A DNA stretch of 37,366 bases from positions 1 to 37,366 of the IMG/VR virus record IMGVR_UViG_3300044636_000846, one strand, 5' to 3'. A model generated the notes under the pieces. The model did not search any database. It was not told the origin of the DNA and saw only the letters and a list, made by a program, of their open reading frames with translations. Each line of letters begins with the position of its first letter. The stretch's first letter is position 1. Position numbers and translations under genes: made by a program. This DNA is from a virus. Below are positions 1 through 8,045 of the stretch, piece after piece.

Positions 1-66
1 GCTGAAGCGGTGGTGCAGCTCAGCCTCAGGCTTCCGAGTCCGAACACCTCACCGAGCGAACCATGA
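1..66 (+). CDS. C-terminal end of an upstream gene (partial)
   Basis: Frame 1 is open from the window edge to a TGA at 64-66, which overlaps the ATG of the methyltransferase in an ATGA arrangement, the usual junction in this genome. Only about 21 codons are visible and they carry no recognisable motif. A terminase or another early-packaging gene would be expected before a portal, but nothing in these residues shows it. Frame 2 is also open over this short distance, so the reading is tentative. Confidence 0.4.
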   Translation, partial: AEAVVQLSLRLPSPNTSPSEP

Positions 67-1070
67 GCCACACCCTGCACCTGGGGGACTGCCTCGACGT
101 GCTGCGCACCATGCCCGACTGCAGCGTGGATGCGGTGGTGACGGATCCGCCCTACTACCGCGTCAAGGACGCGGACTGGGATCGCCAGTGGGACGACCCG
201 GCTGCCTTCCTGGCTTGGCTGGATCAGGTGGCCGAGCAGTGGCAGCGGGTCCTCAAGCCCAATGGGTCGCTTTATTGCTTTGCGTCTCCGCAGATGGCGG
301 CACGGGTTGAGGTGATGCTGGGACAGCGGTTTCAGGTGTTGAACAACATCCGATGGACAAAGGCCCAGGGATGGCACGAGAAGGCCGAGAAGGAGGCGCT
401 TCGCTCCTACCTGTCGCCATGGGAAGCGGTGATTTTTGCCGAGCAGTTCGGTGCGGATGGCGCCGCGATGGGCGGAAGCGGTTACAGCGGCGCTTGCGAT
501 GAATTGCGGGGGTTTGTATTTGAGCCGTTGCGTTTATACCTTGACAGCGAGCGCGAAGCGGCTGGCTTCACCGTTCGACAGGTGGCCGAAGCCTTCCAGG
601 CCAAGTCCGGGAGTCGCACAGTTACCGGGATGGCGGGGCATTGGTTCAGCCGTGTTCAGTGGACTCTGCCCACGGCCGAGAATTACGCCTGGCTGCGGGA
701 CTTGTTTAACGGTGAGCACCTCCGCCGCGACTACGAGCACCTCCGCCGCGACTACGAGGATCTCCGCCGCCCGTTCAAGGTCACCCGCTTTGATCCGTTC
801 ACCGATGTTTGGACCTTCCGCACGGTTCAGGCACGGCCAGGGAAGCATCCATGCGAGAAGCCCCAGGCTCTGCTCCGGCACATCATCATCAGCAGCACCA
901 GGCCCGGCGCCGTGGTGCTCGACTCGTTTGCCGGTAGCGGGGCAACGGGCCAAGCCTGTCTTGCCTTGGGCCGGGAGTTCATCGGCATTGAGCGCTGTCC
1001 CCACTGGCACCGCGTCGGGACGCAATCCCTTAAGGCAATTCAACCCGACCTGTTTTCTCTTGCTGCCTGA
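63..1070 (+). CDS. Site-specific DNA methyltransferase (beta-class, DPPY)
   Basis: Adds a methyl group from S-adenosylmethionine to adenine N6 or cytosine N4 in DNA. The catalytic DPPY motif is at residues 28-31 and the cofactor-binding FAGSG motif is at 289-293. Catalytic motif first and cofactor motif last is the beta-class order. The middle (about 120-260) should hold target recognition and contains a helix-rich segment followed by a heptad repeat EHLRRDY. The repeat comes from a 21-base tandem repeat at 714-770 (two full units and a partial third). In phages such orphan enzymes usually protect against host restriction or mark DNA for packaging; no partner endonuclease is visible. The ATG overlaps the stop of the preceding partial frame. 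The target sequence cannot be read from the protein. Confidence 0.9.
   Translation: MSHTLHLGDCLDVLRTMPDCSVDAVVTDPPYYRVKDADWDRQWDDPAAFLAWLDQVAEQWQRVLKPNGSLYCFASPQMAARVEVMLGQRFQVLNNIRWTKAQGWHEKAEKEALRSYLSPWEAVIFAEQFGADGAAMGGSGYSGACDELRGFVFEPLRLYLDSEREAAGFTVRQVAEAFQAKSGSRTVTGMAGHWFSRVQWTLPTAENYAWLRDLFNGEHLRRDYEHLRRDYEDLRRPFKVTRFDPFTDVWTFRTVQARPGKHPCEKPQALLRHIIISSTRPGAVVLDSFAGSGATGQACLALGREFIGIERCPHWHRVGTQSLKAIQPDLFSLAA
714..770 (+). repeat. 21-base tandem repeat inside the methyltransferase gene
   Basis: Units at 714-734 and 735-755 are identical, and a diverged partial unit follows at 756-770. Each unit encodes a seven-residue helical heptad, so copy number can change without breaking the frame. 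Confidence 0.85.
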
Positions 1071-1097
1071 CCGTCCCTGTCGCGACCGCCACGAAAG

Positions 1098-1114
1098 CGG
1101 GAAAACTCAGCCAG
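1098..1114 (+). promoter_or_regulatory. Start-associated motif, copy 1 (before portal)
   Basis: CGGGAAAACT at 1098-1107, ending 25 bases before the portal GTG. The second half is diverged (CAGCCAG instead of CTGCGGCAG). This is one of 16 plus-strand copies in the window. The 15 or so bases upstream of the core are not conserved between copies, so recognition seems to begin at the CGGG. Confidence 0.8.
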
Positions 1115-1132
1115 CAGGCATAGAAGGCGAAG

Positions 1133-2653
1133 GTGCGGCAGCAGATCAGCCATCCGACCGATAAGGGCGATCTGCCGTCTTTCCGTCATCCCCGGCTGGC
1201 GGAGTGCATGGCTGATCTTGACCTCGTGGCGGACTGCTGGGATCTGCTGCGGGGTGATGCCAAGCCGCGGCACCTTCCAAAGGAAGGCGGCGAGCCGAAG
1301 GACGCCTATCAGGCCCGCCTCAAGCGCAGCAGCTACCCGTCGTTCTTCCGCGATGGCGTCGGCGCTTTCGCGGGGGTGCTCAGCCGCTACCAGCTTCGAG
1401 GGGTGCAGAAAGGGCTTCTGGACGCCTCCGCCGACATTGACGGCGAGGGCAACAGCCTCAAGGCCTGGGGCCTCGGCGCCGATGCCCTGGTGCTCCGCGA
1501 TGGCGGTTGCCTGCTGATGGCCGACATGCCGCCGGGGGTGCCCGAGAGCAGGGCCGCCGAGCTGGCCCAGGGCCGCCGGCCGGTGTTCAGCGTGGCCGAG
1601 CGCCGCAACGTCCTCAACTGGAAGACAGCAAAGGTGGGCCGCAAGCGTGTGCCGATCGCTGTCACGGTTCTGGAGTGGCACGAGGTTGAGGACGGCGATT
1701 ACGGCTTGAAGCTGGAGCCCCGCTATCGCGTGATGCGGGGAGGTGAATGGCGCCTGCTCAAGATCAAGGGCGACGGCGGCAAGGGGGCCGCCGGCAACTA
1801 CGAGGTGGAGGTGGCCACCGATGAGCAGGGCCGCCCGCAGAAGGGCACCTTCACCGGCGCCAACGACCAGCCGCTGCAGTACCCGCCGGTGGTCTGGTAT
1901 GGCGCCACCCGCGATAGCTTCGGGGAAGGCGGGCTGCCGCTGCTGTCGCTGGCAAACCTCACCCTGGACTGGTTCCGCGAGTACAGCGACCTGAAGGAGC
2001 TCCTGCACCGCTGCGCCCTGCCGGTCACGGTGCTCAAGGACGCCGGCCGGGCACCGGGGCAACCGCTGACGCTGGGGCCTAACTCCTTGGTGGAGATCAA
2101 GGATCCCAACGGCTCGCTTTCGTTCGCCGAACCCTCCGGCGGCAGCCTCGACAAGCATCTGCAACATCTGCAGGAGATCGAGAAGCTGATTGATCGCTCC
2201 ACCCTGTCGTTCCTGTTCAGCGGCAGCAGCAACCGCACCGCCACGCAGGCCGAACTGGAGGGGGCCCAACTGCAGGCCACCATCACGGCGATGGCAGAGA
2301 GCAAGTCCAGCGCCTGGGAGTCCCTGTTTCAGCTCTGGGGCCAGTTCACCGGCGAGATGCCCCAGGCCGGCGCCGGGCTCGATCTACTGCCAGGCGTCAC
2401 CGATAAGCCCGTGGATGACGCCCTGCTCACCCTCGCCGGCACCCTTTATGACAAGGGCCTCCTCATGCGCGAGACGGTCACGCACCTGGCGCAAAAGCGC
2501 GGCATGCTCCGCCCCGGTGCTGATGGCAAGAAGGAGGCCGCCGAACTGGCCGCCGAGGATGCCCGCCAGCAAGCCCTCAACAACCCGCCGGTGCCGGGCC
2601 CCAATGACCTCGCAGGCGATGGCGTGGACGCCCAAGGGTTGCCGCTGAACTGA
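1133..2653 (+). CDS. Portal protein, DUF4055-like
   Basis: Forms the ring at the unique capsid vertex through which DNA is packaged and to which the tail attaches. The protein is 506 aa, typical of DUF4055 portal-like proteins. Consistent features are the N-terminal stretch of Tyr/Arg-rich helices (YPSFFRDGVGAFAGVLSR), a central segment around YPPVVWYG followed by LANLTLDWFREYSDLKELLH, and a long C-terminal helical part containing RTATQAELE. A GTG start at 1133 is preferred: it lies 25 bases after the start-associated motif and gives the expected N-terminus. Its stop lies directly against the motif for the next gene. The following Mu F-type gene supports portal identity. The terminase expected nearby must lie outside the window. 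Confidence 0.85.
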   Translation: MRQQISHPTDKGDLPSFRHPRLAECMADLDLVADCWDLLRGDAKPRHLPKEGGEPKDAYQARLKRSSYPSFFRDGVGAFAGVLSRYQLRGVQKGLLDASADIDGEGNSLKAWGLGADALVLRDGGCLLMADMPPGVPESRAAELAQGRRPVFSVAERRNVLNWKTAKVGRKRVPIAVTVLEWHEVEDGDYGLKLEPRYRVMRGGEWRLLKIKGDGGKGAAGNYEVEVATDEQGRPQKGTFTGANDQPLQYPPVVWYGATRDSFGEGGLPLLSLANLTLDWFREYSDLKELLHRCALPVTVLKDAGRAPGQPLTLGPNSLVEIKDPNGSLSFAEPSGGSLDKHLQHLQEIEKLIDRSTLSFLFSGSSNRTATQAELEGAQLQATITAMAESKSSAWESLFQLWGQFTGEMPQAGAGLDLLPGVTDKPVDDALLTLAGTLYDKGLLMRETVTHLAQKRGMLRPGADGKKEAAELAAEDARQQALNNPPVPGPNDLAGDGVDAQGLPLN

Positions 2654-2670
2654 CGGGAAAACTGCGGCAG
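2654..2670 (+). promoter_or_regulatory. Start-associated motif, copy 2 (before basic protein A)
   Basis: Full consensus: CGGGAAAACTGCGGCAG, directly after the portal stop codon, with its core ending 21 bases before the ATG. Here CGGCAG at 2665-2670 and CTGCCG at 2674-2679 could also pair as an RNA hairpin with an AGA loop. Confidence 0.85.
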
Positions 2671-2684
2671 AGACTGCCGTAGCC

Positions 2685-4043
2685 ATGCCCCGAGGAACCC
2701 GCCGAACGTCCTATGTGCGGGACAACCGCGGACGTTTCGCGAGCACGCCAGGCGGTGGCGCCCCCAAGCGACCGCCGGCCAAGCGGGCCAGCCGCGGCAC
2801 CAATCGCCTGACGCGGGACAACTCGGGGCGCATCACCAGCGTGGGCGGCAACGGCGCCACAGCCCGCGGGGGACGGCTGCGCACCGGGGCGGGGAACCTC
2901 AGGGCCAGGCAGACCGATCGCCTCAAGGGGGCGCCTCAGGGGGTGCTGAGCAGGGGAGGGAAAGCGCGGGGGAAGGTGGCCATGAAGCCGGTGGGGTGGA
3001 TGCAGTCACCAGAGGCCAGGAAGGACCGCGCCGATCCCATGGTGGCGGGGCACCGCAAGGACCAGGCAAAGCGGCTACGAGCCCTCCCCAAGGCGGCGCA
3101 GAGGGCGATACGGCTTGAGCGAATGAACTACGGGGGCACCGGGGTTAATCGCATGAGCGCTATGCGAGACATTGCAGAAGGTCGGGTTATTTTGATGGGC
3201 AATGTAGGCAAGCGAAAGAACAAGCGATCAGCCGGCGAGGTTCAAGCGATTGCTCAACAAATGAACCGATCAGCCACCCGCCTGAAGGCCGGCATGGCGA
3301 CGGGCAGCAGGGGGCGGATGAAGTACAACCCCAGGGCCGTGGAGGCAAGCGGAAAGGGCACCGCTGCCAGAAAGATCCGCGGGGCTCGCGTTGGTGGGGT
3401 GGCGCGGAAGGGCAAGGCAGCGCCAGCAAAGCCCGCCGGCAAACAGAGAAAGCCGCTAACAAAAGAAAGAATTAGCGCGGCTAAGGGCAAGATCACTGCC
3501 AAATTAACTGCCGTTTTGGATGAAATCAGGAAAGTTGAAAACGCCAAGAATCGCGATAACACCCCAGCCTCAGGCGGCTTTAGCCCCCGCTACCTTAAAC
3601 TGATCGCAAGAGGGCAAAAGGCTGATAAGCAACTGGAATCACTAAAAAGAGCCTCAAAAAGGCTTAAGCAAATTGAACTAAGCTACGATCCCGCAAAGTA
3701 TGGCTATGGTCGCGGCACAGATCAGCGCAAGTCTCTTGCGACTGAGATCCGCAACGCTCGCAAGCAGCTCACGACACTGCAACGCGAAGAAGCTACAGCA
3801 AAAAAAGTGTATGAAGCTGATCCTGTTGTTAGATTCGGCCTATGGGGAGAGATTGGCCAAAACAGAAGGCAATCGCGTAAGGCAAAAGAAAGAAACTCTA
3901 ATGCAGCGATGAACAGGGTTGATAGGTATATTGGCGCAGGGATTGCAGTAAGGCAGCAGCAAAACGCAATCAAGCAGCTAAGAGATAAAGCAAAGCGGCA
4001 AACACAGGAGACAAACAAGCGCCAGAAGCCCCGCAAGCCCTAA
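2685..4043 (+). CDS. Basic modular protein A (RDN-GRF family, helical C-terminus)
   Basis: Function unknown. This 452-aa, Arg/Lys/Ala/Gly-rich protein is one of four paralogues in the window. Its first 85 residues hold the shared module: SYVRDNRGRFAST, then NRLTRDNSGRI, then GATARGGRLRT and a RARQT segment. From about residue 250 it becomes a long charged alpha-helical or coiled-coil domain rich in Lys, Gln and Glu, ending in KPRKP. DNA composition changes with the domains: row 2821-2880 holds 47 G+C of 60, row 3481-3540 only 24. It sits between portal and Mu F head protein, so a role inside or on the head is plausible (inference). The ATG lies 21 bases after a start-associated motif. It lacks the GTIAKPKGLKPGAI-type linker of the other three. 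Confidence 0.75.
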   Translation: MPRGTRRTSYVRDNRGRFASTPGGGAPKRPPAKRASRGTNRLTRDNSGRITSVGGNGATARGGRLRTGAGNLRARQTDRLKGAPQGVLSRGGKARGKVAMKPVGWMQSPEARKDRADPMVAGHRKDQAKRLRALPKAAQRAIRLERMNYGGTGVNRMSAMRDIAEGRVILMGNVGKRKNKRSAGEVQAIAQQMNRSATRLKAGMATGSRGRMKYNPRAVEASGKGTAARKIRGARVGGVARKGKAAPAKPAGKQRKPLTKERISAAKGKITAKLTAVLDEIRKVENAKNRDNTPASGGFSPRYLKLIARGQKADKQLESLKRASKRLKQIELSYDPAKYGYGRGTDQRKSLATEIRNARKQLTTLQREEATAKKVYEADPVVRFGLWGEIGQNRRQSRKAKERNSNAAMNRVDRYIGAGIAVRQQQNAIKQLRDKAKRQTQETNKRQKPRKP

Positions 4044-4055
4044 CCCATGGCCACC
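4035..4055 (+). repeat. 21-base identical junction, copy 1
   Basis: The end of basic gene A, its TAA and the start of the next gene are identical over 21 bases to 10907-10927, the end of basic gene C and the start of its neighbour. The downstream genes are otherwise unrelated. Confidence 0.8.
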
Positions 4056-5114
4056 ATCGGCGACCAACAGCTCCAACTGGCCGACGACTACGCCGCCGCG
4101 TTGGACACCCTGGCCGATCGCTCGGTCAGCAACACGCAGGCGGCCCTGCGCCGGTCCCTGGCCCGCACCCTGCGGGATCTGCGTCGGTTCTACGGGCAGT
4201 TCGTGGACCCCGAGCTTCCCGACCAGCAGAGCGCCGATGGTGTGACGCGCCGGCCGGGCTCCTACTCGATCGCCGATGGCTCCGCCAAGTTCCGGCGCCT
4301 CCTGGAACTGGCCCAGGCCTTCGCGTCGGATCGGGAGCTCCAATGGCTCCAGAACCGCTACCGCGAGGACTTCGCCGAGGCGGTGGCCCTCGGCGGCGAC
4401 CTGGGCCAACAGCTCGCGCAGACCGCCAACCCTGACGCCACGGCACAGAGCACGTTCGTGGGCGCCAGCAGGGCCGCCGTGGAGGCCGCCGCCAGCACCG
4501 CATCGGCCTACATCCGGGGCGAGGTGGAGAGCTTCCGCGACAACATCGCCCGGATCGTCACCGATGGCATCGGCCGCGGGAAGGGGCCCCGCGTGCTGGA
4601 GGGGGAGATCAGGACCGCCCTCCAGGGGGCCCGCGATCCGCAGGGGCTGAACAACCGGCTGGGCCTGGAGCAGCGGGCCGAGCTGATCGCCCGCAGCGAA
4701 CTCGCCAACGCCTACGTGGGGGCCCAGAAGGCCGCCGCCGCCCGCAACGGGTTTAGCTACGCCCGGTGGATCGCCACCAAGGATGAGCGGACCTGTCCGG
4801 TGTGTGCCTCGCGCCATGGCCGGATCTACCGACTGGACGAGATCGTGGCGCCGGGGCATCCTCGCTGCCGGTGCAGCCTCTCCCCCGTGGCCACCGAAGC
4901 CGTGGAGGAGCCCGATCCCACCCTGCGGGCCGCCCTGCTGCGCGAGGCCTACTGGGAGCGGGCCCGCGAGGACGCCGCCCGAGAGTTTGCCGCAGGCAAG
5001 GGATGGCCGTTTGCCCGTGCCTCTCAGGTGTTGGAGGAGGCCGTGCGCAAGCCCTCCCCCAGCGAGCGACGGCAGTATCCCGACATTGAGCGGGCGCCGG
5101 TGCCGGTGGGGTAG
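4047..5114 (+). CDS. Mu F / SPP1 gp7-type head morphogenesis protein
   Basis: Minor head protein that associates with the portal and aids capsid assembly or DNA delivery. This 355-aa protein has the C-terminal Mu F signature: TKDERTCPVC at 244-253, then HG at 257-258 and HPRCRC at 271-276. The Cys and His residues (C250, C253, H271, C274, C276) probably bind a metal. The N-terminal 200 residues are predicted helical with no recognised domain. The start follows the stop of gene A by three bases and has no start-associated motif, so it is probably translated from the same message. Portal followed closely by a Mu F protein is a standard phage arrangement. About 80 residues follow the signature, with no toxin domain that I can recognise. 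Confidence 0.88.
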   Translation: MATIGDQQLQLADDYAAALDTLADRSVSNTQAALRRSLARTLRDLRRFYGQFVDPELPDQQSADGVTRRPGSYSIADGSAKFRRLLELAQAFASDRELQWLQNRYREDFAEAVALGGDLGQQLAQTANPDATAQSTFVGASRAAVEAAASTASAYIRGEVESFRDNIARIVTDGIGRGKGPRVLEGEIRTALQGARDPQGLNNRLGLEQRAELIARSELANAYVGAQKAAAARNGFSYARWIATKDERTCPVCASRHGRIYRLDEIVAPGHPRCRCSLSPVATEAVEEPDPTLRAALLREAYWERAREDAAREFAAGKGWPFARASQVLEEAVRKPSPSERRQYPDIERAPVPVG

Positions 5115-5136
5115 GGGCGTCTCGCCCGTCCCGTTA

Positions 5137-5148
5137 CTGGGATCCCAG
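5137..5148. repeat. 12-base perfect palindrome
   Basis: CTGGGATCCCAG between the Mu F gene and the metallophosphoesterase, three bases before a start-associated motif. It could be an operator or simply a BamHI-containing palindrome; nothing else identifies it. Confidence 0.4.
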
Positions 5149-5151
5149 CCA

Positions 5152-5168
5152 CGGGAAAACTAGGGCAA
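5152..5168 (+). promoter_or_regulatory. Start-associated motif, copy 3 (before metallophosphoesterase)
   Basis: CGGGAAAACT at 5152-5161 followed by AGGGCAA, a weak match in the palindromic half. Spacing to the ATG is 31 bases, the longest of the regular spacings. Confidence 0.75.
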
Positions 5169-5192
5169 CCAGCCTGAATCGCTGCCAAAAGC

Positions 5193-6341
5193 ATGGCTGA
5201 ACGCACCTACCAATGCCGCCGGCTCCGCAACTGCCGGGCCTGGGTGGGCGAAAGCGCCATTGAGTGGGTAGAGCAGTCCAACGGGGCCACGCGCCCCTAC
5301 TGCCAGCCGGGCATGTGCCCTAACAACAAGCGCAACGACACCTCAGAGGAGCTGTTGGCCCTGCAGCTCGATGCCCGCAGGCTCAGGGCTGAGGTGCGCG
5401 ATGCCAAGGCCTCGGCAGAAAGGGCTCTGGCCAAACTGGAGACGGTGCAGGATGCGCTGACCACAGCCCTGGAGATCAGGGACATTTTTGATCAGGGAAC
5501 CATCGAGCTGCCGGAAGATCCAGACAAGGAAGAGGCGGCGCCAATCTTGATGATTAGCGACATTCACTGCGGCATGGTGGTGAAGCCGCAAATTGTGAAC
5601 GAACTGAACGAGTTCAACCCTGATATTTTCGACGACCGGCTTGATGCGGTGTTCCGCAATGCCCTCAAGATCATCAACGGCCAACGCAACACCATGGCCA
5701 TCCGCGAAGGGGTCGTATGGTTCGGCGGCGACATGATCGAGGGAGAACTGCACAATGACGCCGTTCAGAATCAGACGCTGACACCAACTCAGCAGATCAT
5801 CCGGTGCCAGCTTGCCCTGGTGCGGGGGCTTGACTTCCTGTTGGCTCACTCTGATCTGGAGCGGATCATGGTGCCCTGCAACGACGGCAACCATGACAGG
5901 CTGACGAAGAAGATGCAGTCGAATCACAGTGAGAACTCGTTTGCAAACCTGATGTATCACAACTTGCGGCGCCACTACAGGGACGAGCCGCGCTTGGTGT
6001 GGCGGATCGCCGATTCGGATTGCCTGTACATGGATGTCTACAACAAGCGACTACGCTTCTTCCATGGTGATTCAGTGAAATACAACGGCGGTGCAGCGGG
6101 GCCGCTGTGGAATGTAGACAAGCACTGTAAAAACTTGGATCAAAGCATCCCAGCCGACAACACATTCCACGGCCACTTCCATACCCTGTCATTTGGAAGG
6201 GCTACCAGCAACGGCAGCCTTCCGGGGTGCGCCCCGTATGGCCACCGCCAGGGCTACAGGCCCGAGCGTCCGCAGCAGGGGATGAGGTTCCTGCACAGCC
6301 GCTTGGGTTTCGTTGGTTCATTCCCTGTCTTCACGGACTGA
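5193..6341 (+). CDS. Calcineurin-like metallophosphoesterase
   Basis: Predicted two-metal phosphoesterase (phosphatase or nuclease). The motifs appear in family order: DIH at 123-125, GGD at 178-180, GNHD at 232-235, HGD at 291-293 and GHFH at 327-330. The 120-residue N-terminal extension carries four Cys (8, 14, 37, 42) that could form a zinc knuckle, then a coiled coil at about 52-95. A nucleic-acid substrate is likely for a phage enzyme of this shape but is not shown by the sequence. It lies among head genes, between the Mu F protein and basic protein B, which is unusual: such enzymes normally sit with replication genes. It has its own start-associated motif, so it may be expressed with the structural set. 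Confidence 0.85.
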   Translation: MAERTYQCRRLRNCRAWVGESAIEWVEQSNGATRPYCQPGMCPNNKRNDTSEELLALQLDARRLRAEVRDAKASAERALAKLETVQDALTTALEIRDIFDQGTIELPEDPDKEEAAPILMISDIHCGMVVKPQIVNELNEFNPDIFDDRLDAVFRNALKIINGQRNTMAIREGVVWFGGDMIEGELHNDAVQNQTLTPTQQIIRCQLALVRGLDFLLAHSDLERIMVPCNDGNHDRLTKKMQSNHSENSFANLMYHNLRRHYRDEPRLVWRIADSDCLYMDVYNKRLRFFHGDSVKYNGGAAGPLWNVDKHCKNLDQSIPADNTFHGHFHTLSFGRATSNGSLPGCAPYGHRQGYRPERPQQGMRFLHSRLGFVGSFPVFTD

Positions 6342-6352
6342 CCAGGGCAAGC

Positions 6353-6369
6353 CGGGAAAACTCCTGCAG
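6353..6369 (+). promoter_or_regulatory. Start-associated motif, copy 4 (before basic protein B)
   Basis: CGGGAAAACT at 6353-6362, then CCTGCAG. The core ends 21 bases before a GTG, the same spacing as for basic genes A and C, which supports the GTG as the true start. Confidence 0.85.
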
Positions 6370-6383
6370 TAGCAGCGTTTCCA

Positions 6384-7856
6384 GTGGCGGGCGGTAGCAG
6401 GGGCAGGCGGACCTACGCCAGGGACAACCGGGGGCGCTTCGCCAGCACCGGCACCGCTCGAACCCGCCCCGCCCCCAAGAAGGCGGCCACCAGTGGTCCG
6501 AACCGCCTCACCCGCGACAACTCCGGCCGGATCGTTGGGGTCGGCAAGAACGGGGCGACCGCACGAGGAGGGAGGCTCCGCACTGGGGCAGGGAACCAGC
6601 GGGCAACGCAGACGGCAAGGCTGAAGCGGGCCCCGATGGCGGGAGTCGTCAGCAGGAGCGGCAAGGCGCGGGCAGTGGCCACCCCACGGGTTCCCTCACG
6701 CATCGCCAACCGCTCAGCGGCGGACCAGGCGCAGCGGGACAAGCTGGCCAAGCAGTGGAAGACCGTTGAGAAGCCCGCTCGCAGGGCTGACGCCACTGCT
6801 AGGGCAAACGTTGGCGTGGCTGCGACCGTTCCCAGTTATCCCCGGCTGACCAGGGCCAGCAAGATCCGCGGGGATGCCCGCTTTGTTCGGGAGAACGTCT
6901 ACGACCAAGTGGAGCGGCTGATGCGCAGCCCCAGCCGCGGCAAGAACAAGCTCACCCCCCAGCAGCGGGCGCAGATCGTTGCCGACGCCGTGGGTAGCGC
7001 TCGCAGCCTGAGGGCTCGGGCGGCAATGACCACGCCGCGGCGCTCAACCCTCAAGGCCCGCGCCGCTCGCCCTGGCGGCACCATCGCCAAACCGAAGGGC
7101 CTCAAGCCGGGGGCGATCAAGCCCAAGACCACCCCCAAGCCCAAGGCCCCCCGCAGCCCCGCCACAAGCCGCCTCAGGCCTGGGGAGTTGATGAACGCGG
7201 TGGCGCGGCCGGTGAACACGATGGCGAAGCCGAGGAAAGGGCGGAATCCGTATCAGGCTGGCATTGCAAACATGGAGTACCAAGTATCAGCCACGAATGA
7301 TGACAAAAAGGCTCGACTCGCCAACGCGCAAGCGACTAAGGCAATGTTTGAAGGCCAAGGACTATCTGTGAAATACAACAGCGGTCGCGGCAGCAGCACG
7401 GTCGCAAGTTACAACCCTGCCACAAAGCAAATGACCATTAACAGGTCGCACACTAGCTGGGTTAATCCGGCTGCGGCTGCAATCAAAGAGCGCAGGAGAG
7501 GGGCAAAATCAAGCTCTGCGCCTATGCACACCTTTTTCCATGAAATGGGGCACGCAAGGGACAAGAATCTGTTGTCTCGATCTACGCCGTTTGGTCAGTT
7601 CTGGGTGTTGGCCACGCAGAAAGGGCCAAGCCAAGAAGCCAGGGCGGCAAGGGGCAATCAGATGGCTCGGCTCGCCCGCCGCGTCAGCCGCTACGCCACC
7701 ACCAACCCCTCCGAGTTCATTGCCGAAACCTACGCCGGCCTCAAGACCGGCCGCCGCTACGACTTCCAGGTGATGCGTGCCTACCGCGAAGCCATGGGCC
7801 TCTCGCCGAACCCTGCCCCCCGCCGCCGCAGCCGCCTCAGAAGACCCAAGCCGTGA
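6384..7856 (+). CDS. Basic modular protein B with zincin-like metallopeptidase domain
   Basis: A 490-aa paralogue of A, C and D. The N-terminal module has YARDNRGRFAST, NRLTRDNSGRI and GATARGGRLRT. The shared linker (RPGGTIAKPKGLKPGAI) is at 229-245. The C-terminal domain (about 290-470) carries HEMGH at 386-390, an HExxH zinc-peptidase motif, and a downstream NPSEFIAE at 441-448 whose Glu would be the third metal ligand. This matches the general pattern of phage-encoded zincins. It ends in RRPKP, as does protein C. DNA at about 7255-7560, which encodes the peptidase domain, is visibly AT-richer than the flanking modules. A possible role is cleavage of head proteins, or of host proteins after injection; both are inference. 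GTG start chosen from motif spacing and paralogue alignment. Confidence 0.75.
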   Translation: MAGGSRGRRTYARDNRGRFASTGTARTRPAPKKAATSGPNRLTRDNSGRIVGVGKNGATARGGRLRTGAGNQRATQTARLKRAPMAGVVSRSGKARAVATPRVPSRIANRSAADQAQRDKLAKQWKTVEKPARRADATARANVGVAATVPSYPRLTRASKIRGDARFVRENVYDQVERLMRSPSRGKNKLTPQQRAQIVADAVGSARSLRARAAMTTPRRSTLKARAARPGGTIAKPKGLKPGAIKPKTTPKPKAPRSPATSRLRPGELMNAVARPVNTMAKPRKGRNPYQAGIANMEYQVSATNDDKKARLANAQATKAMFEGQGLSVKYNSGRGSSTVASYNPATKQMTINRSHTSWVNPAAAAIKERRRGAKSSSAPMHTFFHEMGHARDKNLLSRSTPFGQFWVLATQKGPSQEARAARGNQMARLARRVSRYATTNPSEFIAETYAGLKTGRRYDFQVMRAYREAMGLSPNPAPRRRSRLRRPKP

Positions 7857-7873
7857 CGGGAAAAGGACTGGCG
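7857..7873 (+). promoter_or_regulatory. Start-associated motif, variant copy 5
   Basis: CGGGAAAA at 7857-7864 followed by GGACTGGCG, a two-base variation of the core, directly after the stop of gene B. It lies about 24 bases before an ATG at 7891 and is the main evidence for that 33-codon gene. Confidence 0.6.
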
Positions 7874-7890
7874 TTTACGGGATTGGCATC

Positions 7891-7992
7891 ATGCGGAAAA
7901 ATCCCCGCATCCGAGCCGTAGACACCGGCATGAGCCAGCTCTCCCTGATGGGCAAGCCCAAGAAGCTCAAGCGCTACAAGCCCGTCAAGTAA
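7891..7992 (+). CDS. 33-aa basic small protein
   Basis: Small gene reading from MRKNPRIRAVD to a Lys-rich end, KKLKRYKPVK. It is supported by the motif 24 bases upstream and by a TAATG overlap with the next possible start at 7992. About a third of its residues are Lys or Arg. No family recognised. A longer reading from 7777 would run back into gene B and through the motif, so the short form is preferred. It resembles the basic proteins around it only in composition. Confidence 0.6.
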   Translation: MRKNPRIRAVDTGMSQLSLMGKPKKLKRYKPVK

Positions 7993-8045
7993 TGCAGCGC
8001 TCCGGCTCAAACACCGGAAATCCCGTTGTTTCACCACCACCACCC

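Noticed and set aside
1040-2269. 409-codon minus-strand frame opposite the portal gene
   Set aside because: Antisense shadow produced by GC-rich codon bias; no motif, no start context, and the plus-strand portal is clear.
3978-4859. 293-codon minus-strand frame opposite the Mu F gene
   Set aside because: Low-complexity Gly/Ala/Leu composition typical of antisense frames; the Mu F signature is on the plus strand.
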